Assembly: GCA_046348995.1 (NCBI GenBank)
Contig: JAXMDB010000003.1
Span: forward strand, 429,409 to 493,408
DNA length: 64,000 nucleotides
DNA from: JANNSX01 sp046348995
GTDB taxonomy: Bacteria; Pseudomonadota; Alphaproteobacteria; Rhizobiales; Hyphomicrobiaceae
Reading direction: 5' to 3'
The position numbers were made by a program, and so were the translations under genes. Shown piece by piece: positions 27,655-35,580 of the stretch; position 1 is the stretch's first letter; each line of letters opens with the position of its first letter. The notes under the pieces were generated by a model, which was given only the letters and a program-made list of their open reading frames with translations, had not been told where the DNA came from and searched no databases.

Positions 27655-28470
27655 ATGGGGGACAAAGCTGCGGCGGGCTCAGCCACCGGATCGCCCGTGG
27701 TGATCGACGCCGAGAATTTGTCATTGACCTTCGAGACCGCCGACGGCTCGGTTTTTGCGCTTTCTGACGTGAACCTCAAGATCGCCGACGGCGAGTTCGT
27801 CTCGCTGATCGGGCCGTCCGGCTGCGGAAAGACGACGCTACTCCGCATCATCGCCGATCTCGAGCAGCCGACCGCGGGCAAGATCAGCGTCAACGGCTTG
27901 TCGCCCGAAGGCGCACGGCTCGGCCGGCAGTATGGCTATGTCTTCCAGGCACCGGCGCTCTATCCGTGGCGCACCGTCGAGCGCAACGTCCGCCTGCCGC
28001 TCGAGATCATGGGCTTTTCGGCCGAGGACCAGCGGGAGCGGGCGCGCCGCAATCTCGAGCTCGTCAACCTCAAGGGCTTCGAGGGCAAGTTCCCCTGGCA
28101 GCTTTCGGGCGGCATGCAACAACGCGCCTCGATCGCGCGCGCGCTGTCGTTCGACCCGAAGCTTCTGCTCATGGACGAGCCGTTCGGCGCGCTGGACGAG
28201 ATCGTGCGCGACACGCTCAACACGCAGCTGCTGAAGCTTTGGCGCGAAACGGGCAAGACCGTCGTGTTCGTCACGCACTCGATCCCTGAGGCCGTGTTCC
28301 TGTCGACGAAGATCGTCGTGATGAGTCCCAGGCCCGGTCGCATCATCGACGTGATCGAGTCGCGCTTTGCGGCTGACCGCACGCTCGACATCCGCGAGAC
28401 GCCGGAGTTCCTGGCCGTCGCCCATCGCGTCCGCGAAGGCTTGCGCGCGGGGCATTCGTATGACGAGTGA
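27655..28470 (+). CDS. ABC transporter ATP-binding protein (SsuB/TauB/ThiZ type)
   Basis: A 271-residue ATPase of the nitrate/sulfonate/taurine/pyrimidine-precursor importer class. Walker A is GPSGCGKTT (53-61), the Q-loop lies in YVFQAPALYPWRT, the signature is LSGGMQQR, Walker B is LLLMDEPFGALDE, and the H-loop is FVTHSIPEAV. Start ATG 27655 follows GGAGCGGAC. The next permease gene overlaps its end by 11 nt, so the three ABC genes form one operon. The binding protein is probably the NMT1/THI5 type gene at 31751. Confidence 0.9.
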   Translation: MGDKAAAGSATGSPVVIDAENLSLTFETADGSVFALSDVNLKIADGEFVSLIGPSGCGKTTLLRIIADLEQPTAGKISVNGLSPEGARLGRQYGYVFQAPALYPWRTVERNVRLPLEIMGFSAEDQRERARRNLELVNLKGFEGKFPWQLSGGMQQRASIARALSFDPKLLLMDEPFGALDEIVRDTLNTQLLKLWRETGKTVVFVTHSIPEAVFLSTKIVVMSPRPGRIIDVIESRFAADRTLDIRETPEFLAVAHRVREGLRAGHSYDE

Positions 28471-29377
28471 GGCTGTCTCGCCTTCGATGGCTCCAAAGCG
28501 CTCGTCCCCGCACTGGTCGGATGGCAATACCGTTCCCGTGCTCACCCTCGTCGCGATTATCCTTGCCGTCTGGTATCTCGCCTGCATTCCGATGAACGCC
28601 ATCGTCGCGTCGACGAAGCTCGGCGTTCCCGATGCCAGTCTTTCCGAGCGGCTCACCGTCACCTGGTCACTCGATCGCGCCGTGCTGCCGGCGCCGCATC
28701 AGATCGCGGTGGAGCTGTGGAACAGCATCGTGCTGGCGAAACCCTGGACGCCGCGCTCGCTGCTCTTCCACGGCGGCGTGACGCTCGCCTCGACGCTCGT
28801 CGGCTTTCTCATGGGCGCCGTGCTCGGCATCGTGCTCGCCATCGCCATCGTGCATGTGCGCTCGCTCAACAAGAGCCTGATGCCCTGGATCGTCGCCTCG
28901 CAGACGATCCCGATCCTTGCCATCGCGCCAATGGTGATTGTCGTGCTGGGATCGATCGGGTTCACGGGCCTCGTGCCGAAGTCGATCATCTCGACCTATC
29001 TCTGCTTCTTCCCTGTCACCATCGGCATGGTGAAGGGATTGACGTCGCCGGAGGTCATGCAGCTCGATCTCATGCGGACCTACAATGCGAGCCGCGCCCA
29101 AGTCTTCACGAAATTGCGCTGGCCGGCCGCGCTGCCGTTCCTGTTCGCGTCGCTGAAGGTCGCCATCGCCATCGCCCTCGTCGGCGCCATCGTCGGCGAG
29201 TTGCCGACAGGTGCGCAGGCCGGCATCGGCGCGCGGCTGCTCAACGGCAGCTACTACGGGCAGACGACGCAGATCTGGGCGGCGCTGGTCGCGGCGTCCG
29301 TGATGGCTGCAAGCCTCGTCGCGCTCGTGGGTCTCATCGAGCGCGTTGCGCTCAGGCGAATGGGAGGTCGGCCGTGA
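28460..29377 (+). CDS. ABC transporter permease (SsuC/ThiX type), first
   Basis: A 305-residue inner membrane permease with about six helices. The BPD_transp_1 loop that meets the ATPase is at QLDLMRTYNASRAQVFTKLRWP, the EAA-like motif of this importer class, and is followed by ALPFLFASLKVAIAIALVGAIVGEL. The start ATG at 28460 lies inside the ATPase gene end, and the stop overlaps the next permease start (GTGA). Confidence 0.9.
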   Translation: MTSEAVSPSMAPKRSSPHWSDGNTVPVLTLVAIILAVWYLACIPMNAIVASTKLGVPDASLSERLTVTWSLDRAVLPAPHQIAVELWNSIVLAKPWTPRSLLFHGGVTLASTLVGFLMGAVLGIVLAIAIVHVRSLNKSLMPWIVASQTIPILAIAPMVIVVLGSIGFTGLVPKSIISTYLCFFPVTIGMVKGLTSPEVMQLDLMRTYNASRAQVFTKLRWPAALPFLFASLKVAIAIALVGAIVGELPTGAQAGIGARLLNGSYYGQTTQIWAALVAASVMAASLVALVGLIERVALRRMGGRP

Positions 29378-30354
29378 GCCTTGCCGCGGCGCCTAGGTCG
29401 AGCTCGCCGGTCCGCGCGCTCTGGGGCCGCATCGCCGCGTTTGCACTCGCGGTTGCCGCCGCGATTCTGCTCGCCTCGATGCTCGACCAAGTGCCGCGTG
29501 CTTTGGCCGTCGTCGGGATCGTGGCGTTCTGGGGCGCAGCGTGGTGGATCAACAACGGACTGTCGAACCTGGCGCTCGACGGTCACGCGGCACGGCTGCG
29601 CGACATCGCCGTGCCCGCGATTTTCGGTGTGACGCTGCTGGTGCTGTGGGAGCTCGTCGTCAAGGCGTTCGCCATCCCGCTCGTGCTGCTGCCTGCGCCG
29701 TCGGATATCTCGGCGCGCCTCGTCACATCGCTGCCGATGCTCGGCGCCGACTGGGTGCAGACGTTCCTGCGCGCGGTCATTCCGGGTTGGCTGATCGGCT
29801 CGCTCTCGGGCGTGCTCGCGGCCATCGCCTGTGACCGTGTGCCGTTCCTGCGGCGTGGGCTGCTGCCGCTCGGCAATCTCGCTGCCGCGCTGCCGATCGT
29901 CGGCATCGCGCCGATCATGGTGATGTGGTTCGGGTTCGACTGGCCGTCGAAGGTCGCCGTCGTCGTCATCATGACGTTCTTTCCAGCCCTCGTGAACACG
30001 GTCTCTGGACTCACCGCCGCCGGTCACCTCGAGCGCGACCTCATGGCGAGCTACGGCGCGAGCTATGGGCAGTCGCTCCTGAAATTACGGCTCCCCGCCG
30101 CGATGCCGTTCGTCTTCAACGCCCTGAAGATCAACTCGACGCTCGCGCTCATCGGCGCCATCGTCGCCGAGTTCTTCGGCACGCCGATCGTCGGCATGGG
30201 CTTCCGCATTTCGACCGAGGTCGGGCGCTTGGCACTCGACACGGTTTGGGCCGAGATCGCGGTGGCAGCGCTGACCGGATCGCTGTTCTACGCCGCGATC
30301 ACGCTCGTGGAGCGCTGGGTGACGTTCTGGCATCCGTCCTATCGCGCGCGCTGA
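29374..30354 (+). CDS. ABC transporter permease (SsuC/ThiX type), second
   Basis: A 326-residue permease starting at GTG 29374 with GGGAGG 6 nt upstream; the GTG overlaps the previous stop. Two extra N-terminal helices precede the core. The coupling loop is DLMASYGASYGQSLLKLRLP, followed by AMPFVFNALKINSTLALIGAIVAEFFG. It is not a close copy of the first permease, so the channel is a heterodimer. Confidence 0.9.
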   Translation: MSLAAAPRSSSPVRALWGRIAAFALAVAAAILLASMLDQVPRALAVVGIVAFWGAAWWINNGLSNLALDGHAARLRDIAVPAIFGVTLLVLWELVVKAFAIPLVLLPAPSDISARLVTSLPMLGADWVQTFLRAVIPGWLIGSLSGVLAAIACDRVPFLRRGLLPLGNLAAALPIVGIAPIMVMWFGFDWPSKVAVVVIMTFFPALVNTVSGLTAAGHLERDLMASYGASYGQSLLKLRLPAAMPFVFNALKINSTLALIGAIVAEFFGTPIVGMGFRISTEVGRLALDTVWAEIAVAALTGSLFYAAITLVERWVTFWHPSYRAR

Positions 30355-30497
30355 GCGGTCTGCCGCCTGCGAGCCCGTTACATCCCCGTTACAAAATAAC
30401 CGAGTATGAACGGCGGGTTGGCCGTGTGTTCACGGAGCACTTCCTATGTAACCGGGGTCGGACAAGAACCGGACAACAACAAAAACGGGAGGTTCCC

Positions 30498-30971
30498 ATG
30501 AACAAGCGCATTCTCTTCTCGGCCGTTCTCGCAGGTGTCGCCGTTCTCGCAACGGCCGCAGGCGCCGGTAACGTCAAGCCGAGGATCGCCGCCCCCGCCG
30601 AGGGCACGAGCGGTCTTGGCGGCTGCTGGACGGCCGATCGTGAGCTTTACGGTCCCTATCAGCTCAGCTTCTGCATCGAGGCCGACGGCAGCGGCACGTA
30701 CCAGGTGACCGGCGGCAAGCTCGATTGCAGCGCCAATCTCGAATGGAATGAAAACAAGGCCAGCTTCCGCTTCGACATGGACCGGGCCACGTGCGGCAAC
30801 GGCACCGATTGGACCGCCGACAGCTTCACGTGTCTGGTTTCGATCGACCCGGTCGCGCCGCAGATCGCTGCGCCGGCGGAGGATGCCGAGACCACCAACC
30901 GGCTCGACTGCACGTACAATCCTGCCGTCGCGGGCTACAAGACGGAGCGGTTCGACGCCTTGCGCGACTGA
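30498..30971 (+). CDS. Secreted cysteine-rich protein of unknown function
   Basis: 157 residues beginning with a clear Sec signal (MNKRILFSAVLAGVAVLATAAGA). The mature part of about 134 residues has six Cys in a spaced pattern (GGCW, SFCIE, LDCSA, ATCGN, FTCLV, LDCTY), compatible with three disulfides in the periplasm. The phrase IAAPAE occurs twice (near residues 30 and 125). GGGAGG precedes the ATG by 5-10 nt. It lies between the ABC permeases and their probable binding protein, but with its own terminator. I do not recognise the family. Confidence 0.75.
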   Translation: MNKRILFSAVLAGVAVLATAAGAGNVKPRIAAPAEGTSGLGGCWTADRELYGPYQLSFCIEADGSGTYQVTGGKLDCSANLEWNENKASFRFDMDRATCGNGTDWTADSFTCLVSIDPVAPQIAAPAEDAETTNRLDCTYNPAVAGYKTERFDALRD

Positions 30972-30997
30972 CGACCGCTTCCCATCCGCTCGACCGC

Positions 30998-31027
30998 GCC
31001 GCCCGATGCCCTCGGGCGGCGTTTCAT
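30998..31027 (+). terminator. Rho-independent-type terminator after the secreted protein gene
   Basis: GCCGCCCGA (30998-31006) pairs with TCGGGCGGC (31012-31020) around a 5-nt loop, followed by GTTTCATTT. It lies 27 bp after the stop. Confidence 0.75.
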
Positions 31028-31092
31028 TTGGCACCTGACCCGGCCGCAGACATTTGCCGAGACTGCGCGTCATGCGGATTCAGCTCTGGCAA

Positions 31093-31140
31093 GAGCACGT
31101 TCCGGCGAAGTGGCTTCCGGTTCGCCGTAAGAACGTGCTC
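31093..31140. repeat. Dispersed palindromic element, family 1, copy b
   Basis: GAGCACGTTC (31093-31102) and GAACGTGCTC (31131-31140) are a perfect 10-bp inverted repeat enclosing GGCGAA/TTCGCC. The element is followed by CTCAAAACCAA as in copy a. Confidence 0.9.
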
Positions 31141-31171
31141 AAAACCAAGACTCAAATGAGCTGAACCCGCT

Positions 31172-31558
31172 CTAGGGATCGGAGCTCTCGGGCGCGCGAT
31201 CGAGCTCCGGCTCGGGGGCGGTGTCCTCGGTCTCGGTATTGGTCTCGCTATTACTCTCGGTATCGGTATCAGTCTCGGCGCGACCCGTTTCGCGCCCCTC
31301 GGCGTCGCCATCGGGAGGCACAGCGCTCTCGCCGTCCGTCGTCTCCTCGTCCTCCGACCACTGCAGAGGCGGGTCGGGAACCTCGGGCTCGGCGGCCTCG
31401 GCAGCCACGCTCGGCCGAGCCGGAGCGGCTTCAGCCTCGGCGGCGATGGCCGGCTCTTCCGGCTGCGAGGTCAGGACATAGGTGGCTGCAAACGTGCAGG
31501 CGACGAGCACGGCAACGACGATGCCTTCGAGTAAATTCCTCATGTAGAACCGTTCCAT
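31172..31558 (-). CDS. Small acidic single-pass membrane protein, unknown function
   Basis: 128 residues (or 123 from the internal ATG at 31543). One N-terminal membrane helix (about residues 10-28, GIVVAVLVACTFAATYVLT) is followed by a tail very rich in Glu, Asp, Thr, Ser and Pro, including an alternating T-D-T-E-S-N-S-E-T tract, with no fold visible. The orientation suggests the acidic tail is periplasmic. It is divergent from the NMT1-type binding protein. Low complexity makes the gene call less certain than its neighbours, though the signal anchor and lack of frame damage support it. Confidence 0.6.
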   Translation of the reverse strand: MERFYMRNLLEGIVVAVLVACTFAATYVLTSQPEEPAIAAEAEAAPARPSVAAEAAEPEVPDPPLQWSEDEETTDGESAVPPDGDAEGRETGRAETDTDTESNSETNTETEDTAPEPELDRAPESSDP

Positions 31559-31750
31559 ACTCGCACACGTCTGGCGGGCTGCGAGTATGGAGCCGAAAAG
31601 TGAACACGACGTGTGCGGTCGAGCGACAGGATCAGCGATGGTGCCGATGCCGGTCGAACCCCTCGTCGCCGCCGCAAATCCATGCCAGAAATAGGGCAGA
31701 CGCGACGGACACGGTTTTGCTCCGTCCGCACGAGAAATCGGGAGGAAGGC

Positions 31751-32749
31751 ATGAAGTTGAAACATGCGATGGTTGCCGCGAGCGTCGCGGCGCTCGGGCT
31801 GATCACGACCGCGGCCAACGCCGCCGACAAGGTCGTGCTGCAGCTCAAATGGGTGACGCAGGCGCAGTTCGCCGGCTATTACGTCGCCAAGGCGAAGGGC
31901 TTCTACGACGAGGCCGGGCTCGACGTCGAGATAAAGGCGGGCGGTCCCGACATCGCGCCGCCGCAGGTGATCGCCGGCGGTGGCGCCGATGTTATCGTCG
32001 ATTGGATGCCGTCCGCGCTCGCATCTCGCGAGAAGGGCGTGCCGCTCGTCAACATCGCGCAGCCGTTCAAGCGGTCCGGCATGATGCTGACCTGCCGCAA
32101 GGAAACCGGCATCACGAAGCCCGAGGACTTCAAGGGCAAGACGCTCGGCGTCTGGTTCTTCGGCAACGAGTATCCGTTCCTTTCCTGGATGAGCCAGCTC
32201 GGCATCCCGACCCAGGGCGGCGCCGACGGCGTGACGGTCTTGAAGCAGGGCTTCAACGTCGACCCGCTGCTGCAAAAGCAGGCCGACTGCATCTCGACCA
32301 TGACCTACAACGAGTACTGGCAGCTCATCGAAGCCGGCATGAAGCCCGAGGATCTCGTCGTCTTCAAGTACGAGGATCAGGGCGTCGCGACGCTCGAAGA
32401 CGGTCTCTACGTGCTCGAGGACAAGCTCAAGGACGAGAAGTTCGTCGAGACCATGGCCAAGTTCGTGAAGGCGTCGATGAAGGGCTGGGACTATGCCCGC
32501 GCCAACACCGACGAGGCGGTCAAGATCGTGCTCGACAACGATACGTCGGGCTCGCAGACCGAGGGCCATCAGAAGACGATGATGGGCGAGATCAACATGC
32601 TCACGGAAGGGTCGGATGGCACGCTCGACGATGCCGCCTATCAGCGCACGGTCGACACGCTGATGAAGGGTGGCTCCGATCCCGTCATCACGAAGGCTCC
32701 GGAAGGCGCCTTCAGCCACGCCGTTACGGACAAGGCGAAGGCGATGTAG
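31751..32749 (+). CDS. ABC transporter substrate-binding protein, NMT1/THI5-like
   Basis: 332 residues with a Sec signal (ATMKLKHAMVAASVAALGLITTAANA region) and the NMT1 pattern LQLKWVTQAQFAGYYVAKAKGFY at the start of the mature protein, then GGPDIAPPQVIAGGGADV. These match the thiamine-pyrimidine precursor/pyrimidine-type binding proteins. ATG 31751 has GGGAGGAAGG 5 nt upstream. The cognate importer is probably the ATPase and two permeases at 27655-30354, 1.4 kb upstream. The nearby dihydropyrimidinase and carbamoyl-amidohydrolase favour a pyrimidine or hydantoin-like ligand (inference). Confidence 0.88.
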   Translation: MKLKHAMVAASVAALGLITTAANAADKVVLQLKWVTQAQFAGYYVAKAKGFYDEAGLDVEIKAGGPDIAPPQVIAGGGADVIVDWMPSALASREKGVPLVNIAQPFKRSGMMLTCRKETGITKPEDFKGKTLGVWFFGNEYPFLSWMSQLGIPTQGGADGVTVLKQGFNVDPLLQKQADCISTMTYNEYWQLIEAGMKPEDLVVFKYEDQGVATLEDGLYVLEDKLKDEKFVETMAKFVKASMKGWDYARANTDEAVKIVLDNDTSGSQTEGHQKTMMGEINMLTEGSDGTLDDAAYQRTVDTLMKGGSDPVITKAPEGAFSHAVTDKAKAM

Positions 32750-32795
32750 GCTTTTCTGCTTGAGCGCGGGGTTGCCTCCGACAAGGATGCGCCCG

Positions 32796-32939
32796 CTTCC
32801 CCCCGTGAGGGGGAAGGCCAAACGCCTTGGGTTTAGCGCAAGCTAAGCCCTTAGGCGTTTGGGATGGGGGGATAGACACAACCAAAGTGTCGTTTGCTTT
32901 AGACCCCCCACCCCGACCCTCCCCCTCAAGGGGGGAGGG
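32796..32939. repeat. Composite intergenic element with a long GCAA-loop hairpin
   Basis: The centre forms a nearly perfect hairpin: CCAAACGCCT (32818-32827) with AGGCGTTTGG (32853-32862), and inside it GGGTTTAGC with GCTAAGCCC around a GCAA tetraloop. The flanks are CTTCCCCC/GGGGGAAG and a C-rich/G-rich pair (CCCTCCCCC, GGGGGGAGGG). It fills most of the 250-bp gap between the binding protein and the monooxygenase and may also act as a terminator. Confidence 0.7.
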
Positions 32940-32999
32940 AACTACGCCGCAGACACCGGAATATTCTGATTACGGTTGCAGTTCTTCCTCGGGTCCTCC

Positions 33000-34244
33000 A
33001 TGACCATTCTCATCGCAGGCGCCGGCATCGGCGGACTGACGGCGGCGCTGAGCCTCCACCAGATCGGCGCCGAGGTCCGCATCGTCGAGACCGCGCGCCA
33101 GATCGAGCCGCTCGGCGTCGGCCTCAACATCCTGCCGCACGCCATGCGCGAGCTGTTCGATCTGGGCTTGGAGGACGAGCTCAGCGCGGCCGGCGTGCAT
33201 ACCGGAAAGCTCGCCTATTTTTCCAAGCGCGGGCAGCCGATCTGGGAGGAGCCGCGCGGGCGCGCCGCTGGCTATCGCTGGCCGCAGATCTCGTTCCATC
33301 GCGGCACGCTGCAGATGATTCTGCTCGAGGCCGTGCGCAAGCGGATCGGCCCCGACGCCGTCGCGACGGGGTCGACTCTGACCGGGTGGCAGGGGGATGA
33401 CACGGGCGTCACCGCGCAGGTCGAGAGGCGCGACGGCGGCCGCATCGAGGCACTGCGCTGTGCCCTCCTCATCGGCGCCGATGGCATTCATTCGGCCGTG
33501 CGAAAGCGCCTCTATCCTGGCGAAGGACCGCCGATCTGGAATGGCGCCATCCTTTGGCGCGGCGTGACGCCCGGAGCCACATTCCTCGACGGCCGCACCA
33601 TGATCATGGCCGGCCACGAGCGGCAGAAATTCGTCTGCTATCCGATCCAGGCGACGGATGCGCCTCCGTTGCTCAACTGGGTTGCCGAGCTCAAATACGC
33701 GTCCGATCACGTCTGGCGGCGTGAGGACTGGAACCGGCCCGGCAAGCTCGACGAGTTCCTGCCGGCCTTCGAAAGTTGGCGCTTCGACTGGCTCGACGTG
33801 CCGTCCATCATTCGTACGGCCCCGGGCTGCTACGAGTTCCCGATGGTCGATCGCGATCCGCTGCCGCGCTGGACGGAAGGCCGCGTGACGCTGCTCGGCG
33901 ACGCCGCGCATGCCATGTATCCGATCGGCTCGAACGGTGCCTCGCAAGCGATCCTCGATGCGCGCGTGCTGGCGCGCGAGATCCGCAATCGCGGCGCGAC
34001 GCCCGAGGCGCTGCTGGCCTACGAGGCGGAGCGGCGTCCGGCGACGTCCGCGATCGTGCTCGCCAACCGCCGCAATGGGCCCGAGCAAGTCATGCAGCTC
34101 GTCGAGCAGCGCGCGCCGGAGGGTTTCACGGAGATTGGCGACGTGCTGCGGCAAGATGAGCTCGAAGGCGTCGCGAGCGCCTACAAGCGCGTCGCGGGGT
34201 TCGGTATCGAGGAATTGAATGTGCGGCCTGGATTAATCGTATGA
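33000..34244 (+). CDS. FAD-dependent monooxygenase (aromatic hydroxylase family)
   Basis: 414 residues from ATG 33000. The Rossmann motif GAGIGGLTAALSL binds FAD near the N-terminus. ADGIHSAVRKRL is the middle DG motif, and GRVTLLGDAAHAMYPIGSNG is the second FAD motif (GD) near residue 295. The set is typical of class A flavoprotein hydroxylases such as 3-hydroxybenzoate 6-hydroxylase and PhzS relatives, which use NAD(P)H and O2. Its substrate is not evident; location before dihydropyrimidinase could mean oxidation of a heterocycle. No strong ribosome site is visible. Confidence 0.85.
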   Translation: MTILIAGAGIGGLTAALSLHQIGAEVRIVETARQIEPLGVGLNILPHAMRELFDLGLEDELSAAGVHTGKLAYFSKRGQPIWEEPRGRAAGYRWPQISFHRGTLQMILLEAVRKRIGPDAVATGSTLTGWQGDDTGVTAQVERRDGGRIEALRCALLIGADGIHSAVRKRLYPGEGPPIWNGAILWRGVTPGATFLDGRTMIMAGHERQKFVCYPIQATDAPPLLNWVAELKYASDHVWRREDWNRPGKLDEFLPAFESWRFDWLDVPSIIRTAPGCYEFPMVDRDPLPRWTEGRVTLLGDAAHAMYPIGSNGASQAILDARVLAREIRNRGATPEALLAYEAERRPATSAIVLANRRNGPEQVMQLVEQRAPEGFTEIGDVLRQDELEGVASAYKRVAGFGIEELNVRPGLIV

Positions 34245-34282
34245 CCTCCCGCGCCTCTTGATCGAGGCATGACCCATCAGCC

Positions 34283-34371
34283 GTAGGGGCGACCGGCAGG
34301 TCGCCCTGGTCGATTCACACCCGGAAGCCTATCGTTCTACGACAGCAGGGCGATCTGCCGGTCGCCCCTAC
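34283..34371. repeat. Family 2 repeat, inverted pair flanking the monooxygenase/DUF3237 gap
   Basis: GTAGGGGCGACCGGCAGGTC (from 34283) and its inverted form ending in GGTCGCCCCTAC (34348-34371). Other copies lie at 39124, 39174, 39621, 39716 and 52431. The right end supplies the stop codon of the DUF3237 gene. Confidence 0.85.
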
Positions 34372-34790
34372 ACCACCTGCCACCATTCGAGATCGACCTT
34401 GTCTCCCGCCGCGGTTACCTCAAGCGCGCCGACGAAGATCGACCGGCGCAGCCATTGATAGGCCGGAGCCGCGACCTCGAAGACCGGCACGGTGTGGCCG
34501 ATCCAGCGGCCGTCCGAGGTCTGATGCGCAAGTCCGGCGTTCGTCACCATGACGAGCGTGCCGTCGTCGAGCGCGATCGTGTAGCGCGCCCAGATCTCGG
34601 CCACGCCATCGGGGCGCGTGATGGGCCAATCTGCACCACCCGGCAGCACCTTGCCCGAGAGCCGCGGCCCCTCGATCCGGCCGCCGAGGATCGGAATGAC
34701 GTCCCGGACGCCCGCGCCGCTGTCGCCGATCGCGAGCGGGGGAGCGAGGTCGACGGTCAGGCGGGCAACAGGGATGAGGGTAGGAGGCAT
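34368..34790 (-). CDS. DUF3237 family protein
   Basis: 140 residues from ATG 34790. The sequence has the DUF3237 pattern: an opening strand PVARLTVDLAPPLAIGD, then DVIPILGGRIEGPRLSGKVLPGGADW, and a barrel-like alternation to the end. It is a small cytoplasmic beta-barrel of unknown function, often found near catabolic hydrolases. The last residues and stop (TAG at 34368-34370) lie inside the family 2 repeat, which may have truncated or replaced the original C-terminus by a residue or two. It is divergent from the antitoxin gene. Confidence 0.8.
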   Translation of the reverse strand: MPPTLIPVARLTVDLAPPLAIGDSGAGVRDVIPILGGRIEGPRLSGKVLPGGADWPITRPDGVAEIWARYTIALDDGTLVMVTNAGLAHQTSDGRWIGHTVPVFEVAAPAYQWLRRSIFVGALEVTAAGDKVDLEWWQVV

Positions 34791-34836
34791 GATTCCGCAT
34801 CCATGTTCTGTCTTGCGAAACCCGTAGCTTCGCGAT

Positions 34837-34859
34837 AAAGTAGTGAAAATCACTACTTT
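34837..34859. promoter_or_regulatory. Palindromic operator of the Phd-type antitoxin
   Basis: AAAGTAGTGA (34837-34846) and TCACTACTTT (34850-34859) are a perfect 10-bp inverted repeat with a 3-nt spacer, 10 bp before the antitoxin ATG. Autoregulation by Phd/YefM antitoxins at such palindromes is the family rule. Confidence 0.75.
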
Positions 34860-34869
34860 GGTTGAAGCC

Positions 34870-35124
34870 ATGAAACAGATCAGCGCGGCCGAGGCCAATC
34901 GCAGCTTTTCCCGGCTTCTCAAGGACGTACAGAAGGGGGAGGTCATTGTCATCACCTCCCACGGCAAACCGGTTGCGACCCTCGAGGCCTACACTGAGGC
35001 TCCTCAAGACGCTGAAGCCGACGCCCGGAGGCGGGCCCTCGTCGAGGAGCATCTCCGCAGGCTTGCACGCCAGCCCATCCTGAACCTCGGCAAGTTTACG
35101 CGCGATTGGGCCTACGACGAGTGA
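34870..35124 (+). CDS. Type II antitoxin, Phd/YefM family
   Basis: 84 residues. The opening MKQISAAEANRSFSRLLKDV and GEVIVITSHGKPVATLEAY form the Phd/YefM DNA-binding fold, followed by a charged C-terminal tail that should bind and block the toxin. ATG 34870 is chosen because an in-frame GTG at 34843 would start inside the operator palindrome. Its stop overlaps the toxin start (TGATG), the usual antitoxin-first order. It should repress its own promoter through the palindrome at 34837-34859. Confidence 0.88.
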   Translation: MKQISAAEANRSFSRLLKDVQKGEVIVITSHGKPVATLEAYTEAPQDAEADARRRALVEEHLRRLARQPILNLGKFTRDWAYDE

Positions 35125-35570
35125 TGCGGGTCGCTGCCGACAGCAACATCCTCGTCTACGCGGAGGGCTTGGGCGATCTCACGCACCGGGATCGAGCTGC
35201 CAGCCTGACCGCGAGCTTGCGGCTGTCCGGACAGTTGCACGTCCCGGCGCAAGTGCTTGGCGAGACGTTTCGCGTTCTCATACGCAAAGCCGGCCGCTCG
35301 GCAGCCGAGGCTTTCGCATCGGTATCCTTGTGGTCGGCGACCTCCGTTGTGGAGCCGTCCACGGTCGCCGCCTATGACAGCGCCTTCAAGCTCGCCGCAT
35401 CGCACGGCTTCGACATTTGGGATGCGCTCATCTTGTCGGTGGCGGCCGGAGCCGATTGTGCGATGCTGCTATCCGAGGACATGCATCACGGCTTCCTCTG
35501 GGACGGGTGCACCGTCGTCGACCCCTTCCGAGAGCCCGCTCATCCGCTCATGATCGCTTTGCTCAAGTAG
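35124..35570 (+). CDS. PIN-domain toxin (VapC-like RNase)
   Basis: 148 residues. The four acidic positions of the PIN ribonuclease site are present: D6 (AADSNILVYA), E47 (VLGETFR), D100 (DIWDALIL) and D119 (LSEDMHHG). Metal-dependent RNA cleavage is expected, neutralised by the preceding Phd-type antitoxin, whose gene it overlaps by one base. A PIN toxin with a Phd antitoxin is a common mixed pairing. The stop is only 10 bp before the dihydropyrimidinase ATG, so the module sits at the head of that gene. Confidence 0.88.
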   Translation: MRVAADSNILVYAEGLGDLTHRDRAASLTASLRLSGQLHVPAQVLGETFRVLIRKAGRSAAEAFASVSLWSATSVVEPSTVAAYDSAFKLAASHGFDIWDALILSVAAGADCAMLLSEDMHHGFLWDGCTVVDPFREPAHPLMIALLK

Positions 35571-35580
35571 GAGTATTCCC

